Shown piece after piece: positions 6,901-12,518 of a DNA stretch of 12,518 bases. The position numbers and the translations under genes are program-made. The notes under the pieces were generated by a model, which had not been told where the DNA came from, did no database searches, and saw only the letters and a list, made by a program, of their open reading frames with translations. Numbering within the stretch: position 1 is the stretch's first letter; each line of letters starts with the position of its first letter. This DNA comes from Podila epigama (lineage: Eukaryota > Mortierellomycota > Mortierellomycetes > Mortierellales > Mortierellaceae). The stretch lies in contig JAAAVE010000058.1 of the NCBI GenBank assembly GCA_015679605.1, positions 421 through 12,938 of the forward strand, in the 5' to 3' direction.

Positions 6901-9767
6901 CACGCTGTGCATTTGAGTGCATCTGCTTCTTGACTAATGGTTCCGACTGGACATCGGGTACACATTGACTGAACCAGAACATGGCCGTGGCTATCTCGAC
7001 AGAGCGAAGTGCTGTACCTTGCATTAGTCAGGATATCGGGTTGTGTTGACACAGTCAACAGTGCATCCGAGTTTTCGATGAGACCATAGATTTCATCTGC
7101 AGACGAAAAGATGGATCCTGGCTCACAGACATGGTTGATGGATACTGGGCCCGTCGAGAGTTGCTGGTTAAAAATTGATCCTCGATTGGGAAACATTGAT
7201 CGGATAGAGAGCATGACCATGGCATGGAAGCCTTGGATGTATTGCTGCGTGTCCAAGAGTCCAGTTACTTGTAGACTGTGGGCAAGAGAATGAAGTGACT
7301 TTGGTGAAATACCAACAACAAATACACCTGGCGTCGAAGGATCCGGGAGTGCGCGAGACAGCGATGGTGAGTTGCCGAAACGGTCGGATTCCATGTTGGC
7401 CATAGAAACAGCAGAACTGAACAGCCGTGTCTTTCTGAGCCGAGGGTACAAATTATCCACAATATCGTAGAGAGGCTGGGATGTACAGAGAATCGAGTCG
7501 AACGCGAGTCGTGCTGAGGGTGAGAATGCATCGAGGATCGGGTGCGAGACCTCTTCATTGAGTCTAACCCTTCCTCCATGCGATGCTGCTGACCGACTGC
7601 CACTTGCGTGATCGGTCTCATTCATCTTCACAACAAGCATCATGTCGCTGAGCTGACCGACTTTAGTCTCGCCGTACATCTGGACCAGGAATTTGTGAAG
7701 CTCCGCACACTGACCAGTCTGCCACCAAGGGCCATTCTCCTCTACAAGACATAGAGGCACTGAATACCCTGTGCTTAGAATCTGTGATGCAAACTTGGTC
7801 CCAATCTCCTTGTCACTAGGTCCGACAAACACTGCTCGTTCAGGAAGCAATGTCCAATTCGAAATGCTCCCAATACCGAGAATGGGAGTCGCCGCATTCA
7901 AGGATGGGTGGGTGAGCAGTTGATCAAACTGAAGCTTATCCGCCAACGACACTACTACACCTTCGATGCCTCCAGGTCCTGGAGCACCTCTCGTTCTATT
8001 CATCGCCTCTGCATTGGGACCTAAAAGCTCCTTTTGAATCGAAGCCAGATGCTCCATCGATGTTGCAGAGACAGTGCTCCATCCAAAGAGGGAAGCGGCC
8101 TCGACTATTCCACCGAGCGCCTCATTCCATCGTGAGGCCTCCGTTGGGATATCACGGTTCATCACAACAGTCGTCTTTTTCCGATTGATAAAGTTGAACA
8201 TGTCAGCAAAGGAATCCAATGCGTTTTCGCTGTCAATGTTGGTGTGGTTGAGAAGAAATGGTCCAGTGGAGAGGTGGGGTTGCAGAAGCTTTTGCTTGGT
8301 CGACGCTTGAAGGAACAACTCGATGACTGGGAGCGCTCCCTGAATGTAAGGTGTCTGTGATATTGCTACAGCGATACTGCTTGACCTGATGCCTTCTATG
8401 ACGACTTCATTCACATCAAATGTCCCGATCCAATAGCTTCCATTTCGACCAGCGATTTGTGCAGGGAAAGTTGGATGGGGGATGGATGCATCCTGTGTGA
8501 GTCGCAGAGACAAATTGACAGTGGGAGTGGTCAAGGCCACGATCGTGTCGACGGTTGGATGATCCTTCAGGTACTTTACTACCTGATCGTAGTTTTCCTG
8601 ACTATCCATGGCTGCAGGGTCGAATGCCAAGGTCTTGTTGGTGGCTACGATCTCTGGCAGTTTCATTCCTCTCGCCTGAAATGCCTTGAGTACTCCTGAA
8701 CAACGATTCAACACAGACTCTATCTTTCGCGTATGACTGAGGCAAAGAAAGTCGTGGGCGCCTAGTTATGTTAAGGGGGAAAAAAATGTTAATTTATACA
8801 TTGTCACTCTGATGGTAGCAATATATGGTCACCCACTCTCATAACCGCTCTGCTCACTTCACGTGGTCACATTCTCCACATTGCCTCGCCGATATCTAAA
8901 AGAATCAAAAGAATCTCACCTCTATCGAGAAGCGCATTTCCAATGAGCTCTCCAGCAGCTATTTCATCTTGCAAGACGGCCAAGACTCCGAGTTGAGCAG
9001 CTGCCTGCATGCCTACATTCATGACGACGATGGGCAGAGCGCTATGCTCTCGTCTCACCTGGACCATGGTGGTTGCTATTTCTGAGGTAGGGATGGTGAC
9101 AATCAAGCCATCAAAGTTTCCTGAAGCTGCAGTTTCCTTAATCTGGTTCGCCATATAGGTTGCATCAAACGCGGTGTCCGGCTGTAGCCATGTCAGTTCA
9201 ACATTGACAAGCCTGGCCGCATCTGTTGCTCCAGCATAAACATTGTTCCAAAATGGAGTGACCCCTAGATCGTGCACGTACCAGATATCCAAAATTAATA
9301 GGAAAAAAAAAGGTGCGGTCTAATGCATTAACAGAATAAAAAATCGTGGGAAAGCATGATTTTGCATAAATCTCCGTGAGAAGTCAGAGGCAAACAAAAT
9401 CTTTACCGTGAGTGACAGCGGCCAGTCGAATACGCCCATCCTTAAAAACTTCACTGCGTCTGCCATTGAATCCAGTCATTGTATCTGTGTTGCATGTAGG
9501 AAGATTGGAGAGATTCATGGCTACACTGTTTGTCGTGTCGATAGTCATAGGAGAAGGGGCCCGATGGATGATAGGAGTTGCAAGACCGAACGAACGCCCG
9601 GTCTGCCGACTTGGAGGATCCAGAGGCACAGCGTCCGCGTATTGTACAAAGAAGGAAGGTGCGACGATGGCGAGAAGGATGACCATCATCGATATGCGGA
9701 CTAGAAGAGGTATTGATCCTGCCCCGCGCAGTGGCGTAAGAATTTTTGGAGAGGTGTTGCGCATCAT
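992..9767 (-). CDS. Receptor hybrid histidine kinase with PBP ectodomain and pseudokinase (2718 aa, 6 exons)
   Basis: Exons on the - strand: 9767-9407, 9264-8920, 8761-6818, 6714-5340, 5221-4724, 4625-992. I placed the junctions by GT..AG ends and by continuity of conserved motifs; they sum to 8157 nt, divisible by three. Order of parts: signal peptide (1-46), PBP domain 1 (about 112-406), PBP domain 2 (about 430-780), Cys-rich module (823-878), membrane helix (888-911), Ser/Gly-rich linker, pseudokinase (about 1047-1427), coiled coil (about 1432-1498), HisKA with His1504, HATPase_c (to about 1823), receiver-like region (1843-2200), receiver (2467-2646) and polyQ tail. It should act at the plasma membrane, autophosphorylating on His and passing phosphate to Asp. 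The start is uncertain: two adjacent ATGs (9767, 9764) precede a good signal peptide and the second has A at -3, but the frame stays open upstream to about 10736. The ligand is unknown. Confidence 0.88.
1061..1090 (-). repeat. CAG/CAA repeat encoding a C-terminal polyGln tract
   Basis: Ten consecutive Gln codons (mixed CAG and CAA), residues 2687-2696, within a wider Gln-rich tail (QLQRRQ... to QVQVQLQ). Codon mixing lowers slippage. A second Gln run of six lies at residues 2395-2400. Confidence 0.9.
1211..1750 (-). other. Canonical C-terminal receiver domain
   Basis: Residues about 2467-2646. KMRVLVVDDNPVNLKVVTRM has the acidic pair 2474-2475, YDLIFMDVWMPKLNG has phospho-acceptor Asp2570, YVISMTACVMEGD has Thr2603, and AAGMNDYISKPLRKEEL has Lys2625. 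All active-site residues are conserved, so this is the likely end-point of the intramolecular phosphorelay and donor to a YPD1-type carrier. An acidic, low-complexity insert (about 2508-2561) sits before strand 3. Confidence 0.93.
2330..2371 (-). repeat. Thr-Pro repeat in the inter-receiver linker
   Basis: Residues 2260-2273 read TPITPVTPRTPMTP: five Thr-Pro units at three-residue steps in the Pro/Ser-rich linker between the two receiver regions. Thr-Pro is the minimal site for proline-directed kinases (MAPK/CDK). That this linker is a phosphorylation hub is inference. Confidence 0.75.
2549..3622 (-). other. Receiver-like domain split by a long low-complexity insert
   Basis: Residues 1843-2200. 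RLVIVDDS supplies the acidic pair (1851-1852), MDTLIVDSDL a possible phospho-acceptor Asp1925, PSIPVIVLKNYR the fourth strand, and LIYLTKPIRHSKILQALLEE the fifth strand with Lys2186. The usual Thr/Ser after strand 4 appears to be Lys. About 205 Ser/Thr/Gly-rich residues (1974-2179) split strands 4 and 5. It could be a degenerate, regulatory receiver. Assignment rests on strand order and key residues only. Confidence 0.65.
3680..4953 (-). other. Signalling coiled coil plus HisKA/HATPase_c kinase core
   Basis: The helix at residues about 1432-1498 contains MLEKYGNDMELLVRDRT, very like the guanylyl cyclase linker motif, then Glu/Arg/Leu heptads. The H-box SNFLANMSHEIRTPMNAVIG has the phospho-acceptor His1504 and is interrupted by intron 5 at Thr1508. 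The N-box is ILLNLMSNAVKFTKQG (Asn1617, Asn1621), the G1 box is KDTGVGIP (Asp1757), followed by SFSQVDESTTREYGGTGLGL (F and G2 boxes). All catalytic features are present. An insertion of about 113 Ser/Thr/Pro-rich residues (1636-1749) separates the N and G1 boxes, where the family normally has only a few residues. Confidence 0.93.
4626..4723 (-). other. Intron 5 of the receptor kinase gene (98 bp), inside the H-box
   Basis: Donor CGCAC|GTATGT, acceptor CCATCTCAG|GCCCATG, phase 2. It splits the Thr codon of SHEIRTPMNAV, four residues after the phospho-acceptor His, and the junction is unambiguous. Confidence 0.94.
4966..6226 (-). other. Kinase homology (pseudokinase) domain resembling receptor guanylyl cyclases
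   Basis: Residues about 1047-1427, interrupted by intron 4. Visible parts: VFIKKI (likely beta-3 Lys 1074/1075), E1090 in alpha-C, ELRHPKLVEFIGVCLAPPN, IVTEFVHKGTLASVL, the catalytic-loop position GVHGRLTSMNCLI, the activation position LKITGYGL, LWVAPECL, EYSAGVIINEILTRKLPY and ARHPADRPTF. The HRD Asp is absent (HGR at 1165-1167) and DFG is GYG (1185-1187), so phosphotransfer is unlikely. H-G-x-L-x-S-x-N-C and K-I-T-x-Y-G-L are the forms found in the kinase homology domain of membrane guanylyl cyclases. About 110 low-complexity residues (1193-1305) are inserted in the activation-segment region. Confidence 0.82.
5222..5339 (-). other. Intron 4 of the receptor kinase gene (118 bp)
   Basis: Donor TACAG|GTAAGG, acceptor CAATCTAG|TGCGGG, phase 2, with a GCTAAC branch-like site. 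It joins GDEY to SAGVIINEIL, the conserved subdomain IX of the kinase fold. Confidence 0.9.
6632..6703 (-). other. Single transmembrane helix of the receptor
   Basis: Residues 888-911 (VILSIVLPLVLVICCIVAAF then SYWI) are uninterrupted hydrophobic, followed at once by K-R-K-R, a stop-transfer signal. The segment lies just after intron 3. Reading through that intron without splicing replaces the helix with unrelated sequence that soon ends, which supports the junction. Confidence 0.88.
6715..6817 (-). other. Intron 3 of the receptor kinase gene (103 bp)
   Basis: Donor CAAAG|GTAAGC, acceptor CTGAATAG|TTTCTAC with a strong pyrimidine tract before it, phase 1. It joins the Cys-rich module to the membrane helix. 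Confidence 0.88.
6834..7001 (-). other. Cys-rich juxtamembrane module (GCC2/GCC3, ephrin-receptor-like)
   Basis: Residues 823-878 carry eight cysteines at 823, 836, 839, 853, 856, 870, 873 and 878. The repeat unit C-x2-C-P-x-G-T is visible twice (CTRCPVGTISQ and CTACPEGHGT). It lies between PBP domain 2 and the membrane helix, the position a cysteine-rich domain occupies in class C GPCRs. It probably forms disulfides and couples ligand binding rigidly to the membrane. Confidence 0.7.
7128..8180 (-). other. PBP domain 2 of the receptor (diverged tandem copy)
   Basis: Residues about 430-780. It begins at KKTTVVMNRDIPTEASRWNE, like the first strand and helix of domain 1. It ends with VFVVGISPKSLHSLAHSLQV, then LLDTQQYIQGFHAMVMLSI and LSTGPVSINH. 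These parallel WIGTFDVNEVVIEGIRSSSI, ISQTPYIQGALPVIELF and LSTGPFLLNH of domain 1, which marks an internal duplication. The middle is diverged and has a Ser/Gly-rich loop (about 619-635). The Q-x-P-Y signature has become TQQY, so this copy may bind a different ligand or serve structurally. Confidence 0.72.
8762..8919 (-). other. Intron 2 of the receptor kinase gene (158 bp)
   Basis: Donor AGAG|GTGAGA, acceptor ATAACTAG|GCGCCC, phase 1. An AATTAACA branch-like site followed by a T/C tract precedes the acceptor. Splicing joins GNALLDR to GAHDFLCLSHTRKIES, the expected next strand of PBP domain 1. Confidence 0.87.
9265..9406 (-). other. Intron 1 of the receptor kinase gene (142 bp)
   Basis: Donor CACG|GTAAAG, acceptor GATCTAG|GGGTCAC, phase 1. 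A TATTAAT branch-like site lies at 9294-9300 and the acceptor is the first AG after it. Splicing joins LAAVTH to GVTPFWNN, restoring the first PBP strand-loop-helix. Confidence 0.85.
9630..9767 (-). other. Signal peptide of the receptor kinase
   Basis: Residues 1-46. A basic N-terminus (K8, R14, R24) is followed by a hydrophobic core (about residues 25-41, ISMMVILLAIVAPSFF). It ends in Ala-Asp-Ala, a classic small-x-small cleavage site before Val47. This places the PBP domains outside the cell and fixes a type I topology with the downstream membrane helix. It also supports starting at 9767/9764 rather than in the open leader upstream. Confidence 0.75.
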
Positions 9768-9856
9768 AGATTGAGATCGTGGATCTTTGATGGATTCAGT
9801 TTGCCTGCGGGTGAGTTGTTCCTGGTTGTGCTTGACAAGACTCTTTTGGTCGCAGA

Positions 9857-9935
9857 GGTTGTGGTCGTGGTCGTGTTCGTGTTCGTGGTTGCGGTCGCAG
9901 GTATTACCATGGTGATGGTGGTGGTGACGATGGCA
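9857..9935. repeat. Hexamer-like GTGGTC/GTGTTC and GGTGAT repeats in the leader
   Basis: Positions 9857-9900 carry near-tandem gtggtc/gtgttc units and 9908-9935 carry ggtgat/ggtggt units. Read in the exon 1 frame on the - strand they would give His-rich runs (six His, then alternating His/Glu/Asp). They are probably simple-sequence DNA in untranslated leader. Confidence 0.5.
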
Positions 9936-10784
9936 TATCCTGACTGAGCATGTGAGGGACGGTGAAGCCGATGATGGATAAGTGGATGATGTGAGGTGCG
10001 GTTGGCACTGGAGTTGCTTTTGGGATTGATGTCGGAATATAGAACAGTTGTCTGTCGAATGATGATGTGAAAAAGGGACCTGATGCAGCCAAGGGTCTGT
10101 CCCCGTGGCCAGGAGACGTGGCCAGGAGAGGCTGAGTTGGGTACTCCGTGTACGACTCCTCTCTATCCTCGCTATTGGTGTTCCCGTGTGTGAGAGTGCT
10201 TTCTTTAGAGAGGCGGATATGCAGCTATGGTGCCTGGTGGGTCGCTTTGTCCTCTGTCCAGATGTCGCTGTGTGACGGATACTACAGGATGGCAATGTTG
10301 AAAAGTAGGATGAAAGAAACCTGTGCAGGGAAGATGCAGGCGACTGTGAAGTAGATAGGGTAAGGCTATGTGCATGGGTTGCTGCAGGTATGAGGAAGGG
10401 TGTGTAGGCGACTAGGTCGTGTTGACAAGGGTATAAAGAACGACGAGTAGACCGTGAATGGTGTGCTGTGAGTGTCTCTTGGACGTGCGGTTGTTTTTGG
10501 CTGTCCATAGGACAACATTGGCGACTAGCCATGTGGCAATGAGTAGCTTCTATCGATGGTAGGCAAAAGGAGAAGGCGCGAGATAGAATGGGGGTCAGTG
10601 ATTGAAGAAAGTGAAAAAGAAAGTGTTTGGGAGCGAGTTGATGGAATCCCTGGTTGACAGTGCTACGAACGGTTGGGATGAATCGGCGAAAGTGCGCAAA
10701 GAGAAGAATAAAAAGAAGCAAGCGGAGAATCCTCACTCCTCACATTTGACCACAAAACCACCTTCTGCGTCCCGCCGAGTGTGA

Positions 10785-10822
10785 ACGTGTGCGTGTGCGT
10801 GTGAGTGTGAGTGTGAGTGTGA
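10785..10822. repeat. (GTGTGC)n/(GTGAGT)n microsatellite
   Basis: Near-perfect six-base units on the + strand (gtgtgc, then gtgagt three or more times). On the - strand this is CACTCA/CACACG, just downstream of the TATA-like site in the direction of the receptor gene, so it may be part of a core promoter or early leader. Confidence 0.75.
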
Positions 10823-10827
10823 AGGAC

Positions 10828-10835
10828 ATATATAA
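10828..10835 (-). promoter_or_regulatory. TATA-like element
   Basis: ATATATAA on the + strand (TTATATAT on the -). It sits about 1.06 kb upstream of the proposed start codon, at the boundary between the CA-rich leader and upstream DNA. It is the best TATA-like match I saw upstream of the receptor gene, but such matches are common by chance. Confidence 0.2.
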
Positions 10836-11176
10836 TGTGTGTGTTTATGTGCATTGTATGCTAGGATCGGTGGTTATGGGCATGCACCTTGCGACGTTCA
10901 TTAATAAATGTGGCGAGATAAAGTAGAAAAGGAGAAGGGTGTATGCCGTTTTTCCGGGCACCCTACCTATTCTCCAAAAAGGGTTGTCGATTTGAGCGTG
11001 CAAAGGCAAGTGGCTAATTCTTGTTGTCACTATGTTTGTCGATAGGCCTTTGGTTGTTTTACAGAAATGACTGTGCAATGTTGCCACAATGTGAGAGGTT
11101 GACTGTGGGGTGTTGAAGTGCGAGAAGTTTTTGATGCACCTACATTGTACGGAAATGTGTGAATGGATGAATGTAC

Positions 11177-11241
11177 GATTGAATGATTGAATGATTGAAT
11201 GATTGAATGAACTGAATGAATGAATGGAATGGAGTGGAATG
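11177..11241. repeat. (GATTGAAT)4 tandem repeat with degenerate GAAT extension
   Basis: Four perfect copies of the 8-mer gattgaat at 11177-11208, followed by gaac, tgaa/tgga units and ggaatggagtggaatg to about 11241. This is a simple tandem repeat with no coding sense. Confidence 0.9.
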
Positions 11242-11347
11242 TGTAGATATAACGGATATATGTAAAACTGAATGAGTGATTGGATGAACTGTTGATTCAG
11301 AGTATGAAAGGAAGAGTGGATTAATGGATTAGATGGATGAATGGGAA

Positions 11348-11410
11348 GGTAGGTGTGAGTGTAGGTGTGAATGTGGGCGTGGGTGTGGGTGTGGTGGGTG
11401 AGGTGCGTGT
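11348..11410. repeat. GGTGTG-rich simple repeat
   Basis: Imperfect gggtgt/ggtgtg units rich in G and T on the + strand. Several GGG runs are close together (gggcgtgggtgtgggtgtggtggg), so this strand could fold as a G-quadruplex. It is not a telomere repeat, because the unit is irregular and internal. Confidence 0.65.
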
Positions 11411-12217
11411 AATGCCCGGTTGACAACTGCCAGACAGAGGAAGAGAAGTAAGCAGGTAGAAAATAGACAAACAGCACAAACAGCGAAAAATAAAAATGAT
11501 GCTGCACTGCACAGTTGTTTTGTTGAGCACAAAAAAAAAAAGGGATGGGTTGTTCCTTGCAGAAACACTCTTTTGTGTTTATTTTCTTTTGTGTTTAGTT
11601 TTGTGTTTAATAAAATGCTTTCTTCTGCCTTTTGTCCTTTTGTTAAATGAAAAAAAAAAAATCAGTGTCGCGCACTGTCCAAGTAAAATGACTGAGCCAC
11701 GAACAATAGAAAGAGAGATTATTATTGTGGACATTGAACACAAAGGAAATTGGTCAATGCAAACTCATGATATGATTTATAGTAAAAGTACGTAGTGCAG
11801 CATTGATAAGGAGCAATCAATGCTCATGTCCTTTCTCAAACGTGTACACACGCATCCACGCACACACATACCGCATTCACACGCAGAAAGACGCACACAC
11901 TCGTCAATCAATCCGATTGTGATTAATAAAGAAAAAAAAAAAAAAATCAAAGACAACATTCCGATTGGGTCAATGTTTGATTGGTATATGTTTCAGCCCC
12001 AGCGAGATTTTCTGAAGATTTCATTTTTTTTTTTATCTTGGCCACCAACTTTTTGCAGCGACCCGGCTTGATTCTGGACCCCTAGGCAAGAGGCAATTTT
12101 CCTTGCATTTCTAGCCTACCACCTTCTTCAGCAGCCTCGTCATCTACTGCCATCAATCCTTGCACGGATGAACTAGCGGTAGTTCTTGCGCCGGCCCAGT
12201 TCATCGCTTCAATTTGT

Positions 12218-12343
12218 CTTAAAGCGCGAGCACAAGAGTAGGTAAGACATTGAGATAAACAACACAAAGAGCACCTTTTGATATTGTGTGCGATTCTACA
12301 CTGGACACTTGTGATTTATTTAAACAGGCAACAGACAACATAC
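12218..12343 (-). other. Candidate 3'-UTR intron just after the RPT3 stop codon
   Basis: The donor is TAACG|GTATGT, a strong fungal donor two bases after the stop. The acceptor is CGCTTTAAG|ACAAATT, preceded by a CTTACCTAC branch-like stretch. The length of 126 bp fits the other introns in the window. Splicing would put a 45-codon open frame (to 12082) in register with RPT3 across the TAA. This is predicted only; a chance donor-acceptor pair is possible. Confidence 0.35.
12315..12320 (-). terminator. Candidate poly(A) signal of RPT3
   Basis: TTTATT on the + strand is AATAAA on the -, 25 bp past the RPT3 stop. It lies inside the candidate 3'-UTR intron, so its use and splicing of that intron would be mutually exclusive. 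Confidence 0.4.
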
Positions 12344-12345
12344 CG

Positions 12346-12518
12346 TTACTTGTAAAACTCAAAGTCGGTATCAGTCTTCTTGACGTTGCTCTTATATCCC
12401 TTTTCCAAATCCTTGGCCAGAATAACATATCGGTTCTTGCGCACTGCGTGCATACCCGCCTCTTGGCAAATGGCTGCAATCTCTGCTCCAGACAACTTGT
12501 CAGGTCGTGAAACAACTA
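12346..12518 (-). CDS. RPT3: 26S proteasome regulatory ATPase subunit Rpt3, C-terminal exon (partial)
   Basis: The last 56 codons of the gene, open at the right window edge. The product includes [19 protein letters not shown], then [18 protein letters not shown], and ends DFEFYK. This is the AAA+ C-terminal helical subdomain of proteasomal ATPase Rpt3 (PSMC4/subunit 6B), one of six unfoldase-ring subunits of the 19S particle. The last three residues FYK form the HbYX motif that docks into pockets of the 20S alpha ring and opens its gate. The match to Rpt3 rather than other Rpt subunits rests on the [13 protein letters not shown] and FEFYK endings. The frame was chosen by this similarity, not by length. 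Two bases after TAA a GTATGT donor-like site begins. Confidence 0.93.
   Translation of the reverse strand, partial: VVSRPDKLSGAEIAAICQEAGMHAVRKNRYVILAKDLEKGYKSNVKKTDTDFEFYK

Larger units (their letters stand above)
8250..9434 (-). other. PBP domain 1 of the receptor (sugar-binding/LacI-like fold)
   Basis: Residues about 112-406, spread over exons 1-3. The pattern is that of type I periplasmic sugar-binding proteins: the first strand IRLAAVTHG runs across intron 1 into VTPFWNNVYAGATDAARL. Then come FDGLIVTIPTSEI, PIVVMNVG, a GELIGNALLDRG helix, VDTIVALTTPTVNLSLRL, and the C-lobe WIGTFDVNEVVIEGIRSSSI followed by ISQTPYIQGALPVIELF. The last two match the family's ligand-contact strand plus the Q-x-P-Y-x-Q-G helix. 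This suggests a small polar ligand; the identity cannot be read from sequence alone. Confidence 0.8.
9768..10835 (-). promoter_or_regulatory. Probable promoter and long 5' leader of the receptor kinase gene
   Basis: The - strand here is rich in C, A and T and poor in G, as is common in fungal promoters and leaders. One consequence is that the frame of exon 1 has no stop from 9767 back to about 10736, giving an implausible Ser/His/Thr/Arg-rich extension. A TATA-like site (10828-10835) lies next to CA-rich repeats at the far end. Exact transcription starts, and any intron in the leader, cannot be read from sequence alone. Confidence 0.4.
10836..12081. other. Intergenic DNA with simple repeats and A-tracts, no supported gene
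   Basis: Apart from the repeats listed separately, this stretch has A runs at 11531-11541, 11650-11661 and 11932-11946, a T run at 12024-12034, and a CA-rich patch at 11843-11900. Open frames here translate to His/Thr/Ser- or Lys-rich low-complexity sequence with no conserved motif. I found no tRNA, 5S or snRNA signature. Confidence 0.6.

Noticed and set aside
10430-10437. TATAAA on the + strand as a promoter
   Set aside because: No + strand gene follows it. The nearest + frames are low-complexity antisense DNA.
10785-10822. Telomere repeat or CRISPR array
   Set aside because: Units are contiguous, short and internal, with no spacers and no telomeric TTAGGG-type unit; it is an ordinary microsatellite.
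10845-11507. 220-codon - strand open frame
   Set aside because: The product is His/Thr/Ser-rich and simply reflects CA- and AT-rich simple repeats; no domain, signal or conserved motif is visible.
11605-11661. AATAAA followed by an A-run as the 3' end of a retroposed mRNA
   Set aside because: No coding remnant precedes it and no target-site duplication could be seen. Several A-runs occur in this stretch, so it is more simply AT-rich spacer.
12082-12096. Peroxisomal targeting signal at the end of the RPT3 readthrough frame
   Set aside because: Some fungal enzymes gain a PTS1 through readthrough, but this frame ends in Pro-Leu-Ala, which is not SKL-like.
12219-12515. 98-codon - strand open frame starting [11 protein letters not shown]
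   Set aside because: It overlaps the RPT3 exon in another frame. The RPT3 frame ends in the FYK motif and matches a conserved family.

Overview
The window looks like nuclear DNA of a filamentous fungus, most likely an early-diverging one (Mucoromycota, Mortierella-like). The support is: short spliceosomal introns (98-158 bp) with GT..AG ends and CTAAC/TTAAC-like branch sites, a fungal-type hybrid histidine kinase, a 26S proteasome subunit gene, and a decayed gene of the Crinkler (CRN) type. The exact taxon is an inference.

Layout. (1) Positions 1-915 hold gene debris on the + strand: a broken CRN N-terminal domain (about 197-507) and a short coding-like stretch ending at 915. (2) Positions 992-9767 on the - strand are one very large gene of six exons. 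All five junctions keep frame and give an 8157-nt CDS of 2718 residues. The product is a receptor hybrid histidine kinase: signal peptide, two tandem periplasmic-binding-protein (PBP) domains, a Cys-rich juxtamembrane module, one membrane helix, a pseudokinase, a coiled coil, HisKA, HATPase_c, a split receiver-like domain, a canonical receiver, and a polyQ tail. (3) Positions 9768-12081 have no gene I can support. They hold a C/A-rich (on the - strand) leader or promoter and several simple repeats. (4) From 12346 to the right edge, on the - strand, is the last exon of RPT3, the 26S proteasome ATPase subunit, ending in its HbYX tail. A possible intron starts two bases after its stop codon.

The main result is the architecture of the large gene. 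From ectodomain through pseudokinase to coiled coil it resembles an animal receptor guanylyl cyclase (natriuretic-peptide receptor type). In the place of the cyclase there is a two-component histidine kinase with receivers. A plausible reading is that a small extracellular ligand, perhaps a sugar or other nutrient, is sensed by PBP lobes. The signal would pass through a catalytically dead kinase and signalling helix to control autophosphorylation of His1504. The phosphate would then move to the receiver Asp2570 and on to a phosphotransfer (YPD1-type) pathway encoded elsewhere. RPT3 and the CRN remnant are neighbours with no evident functional link to the receptor.
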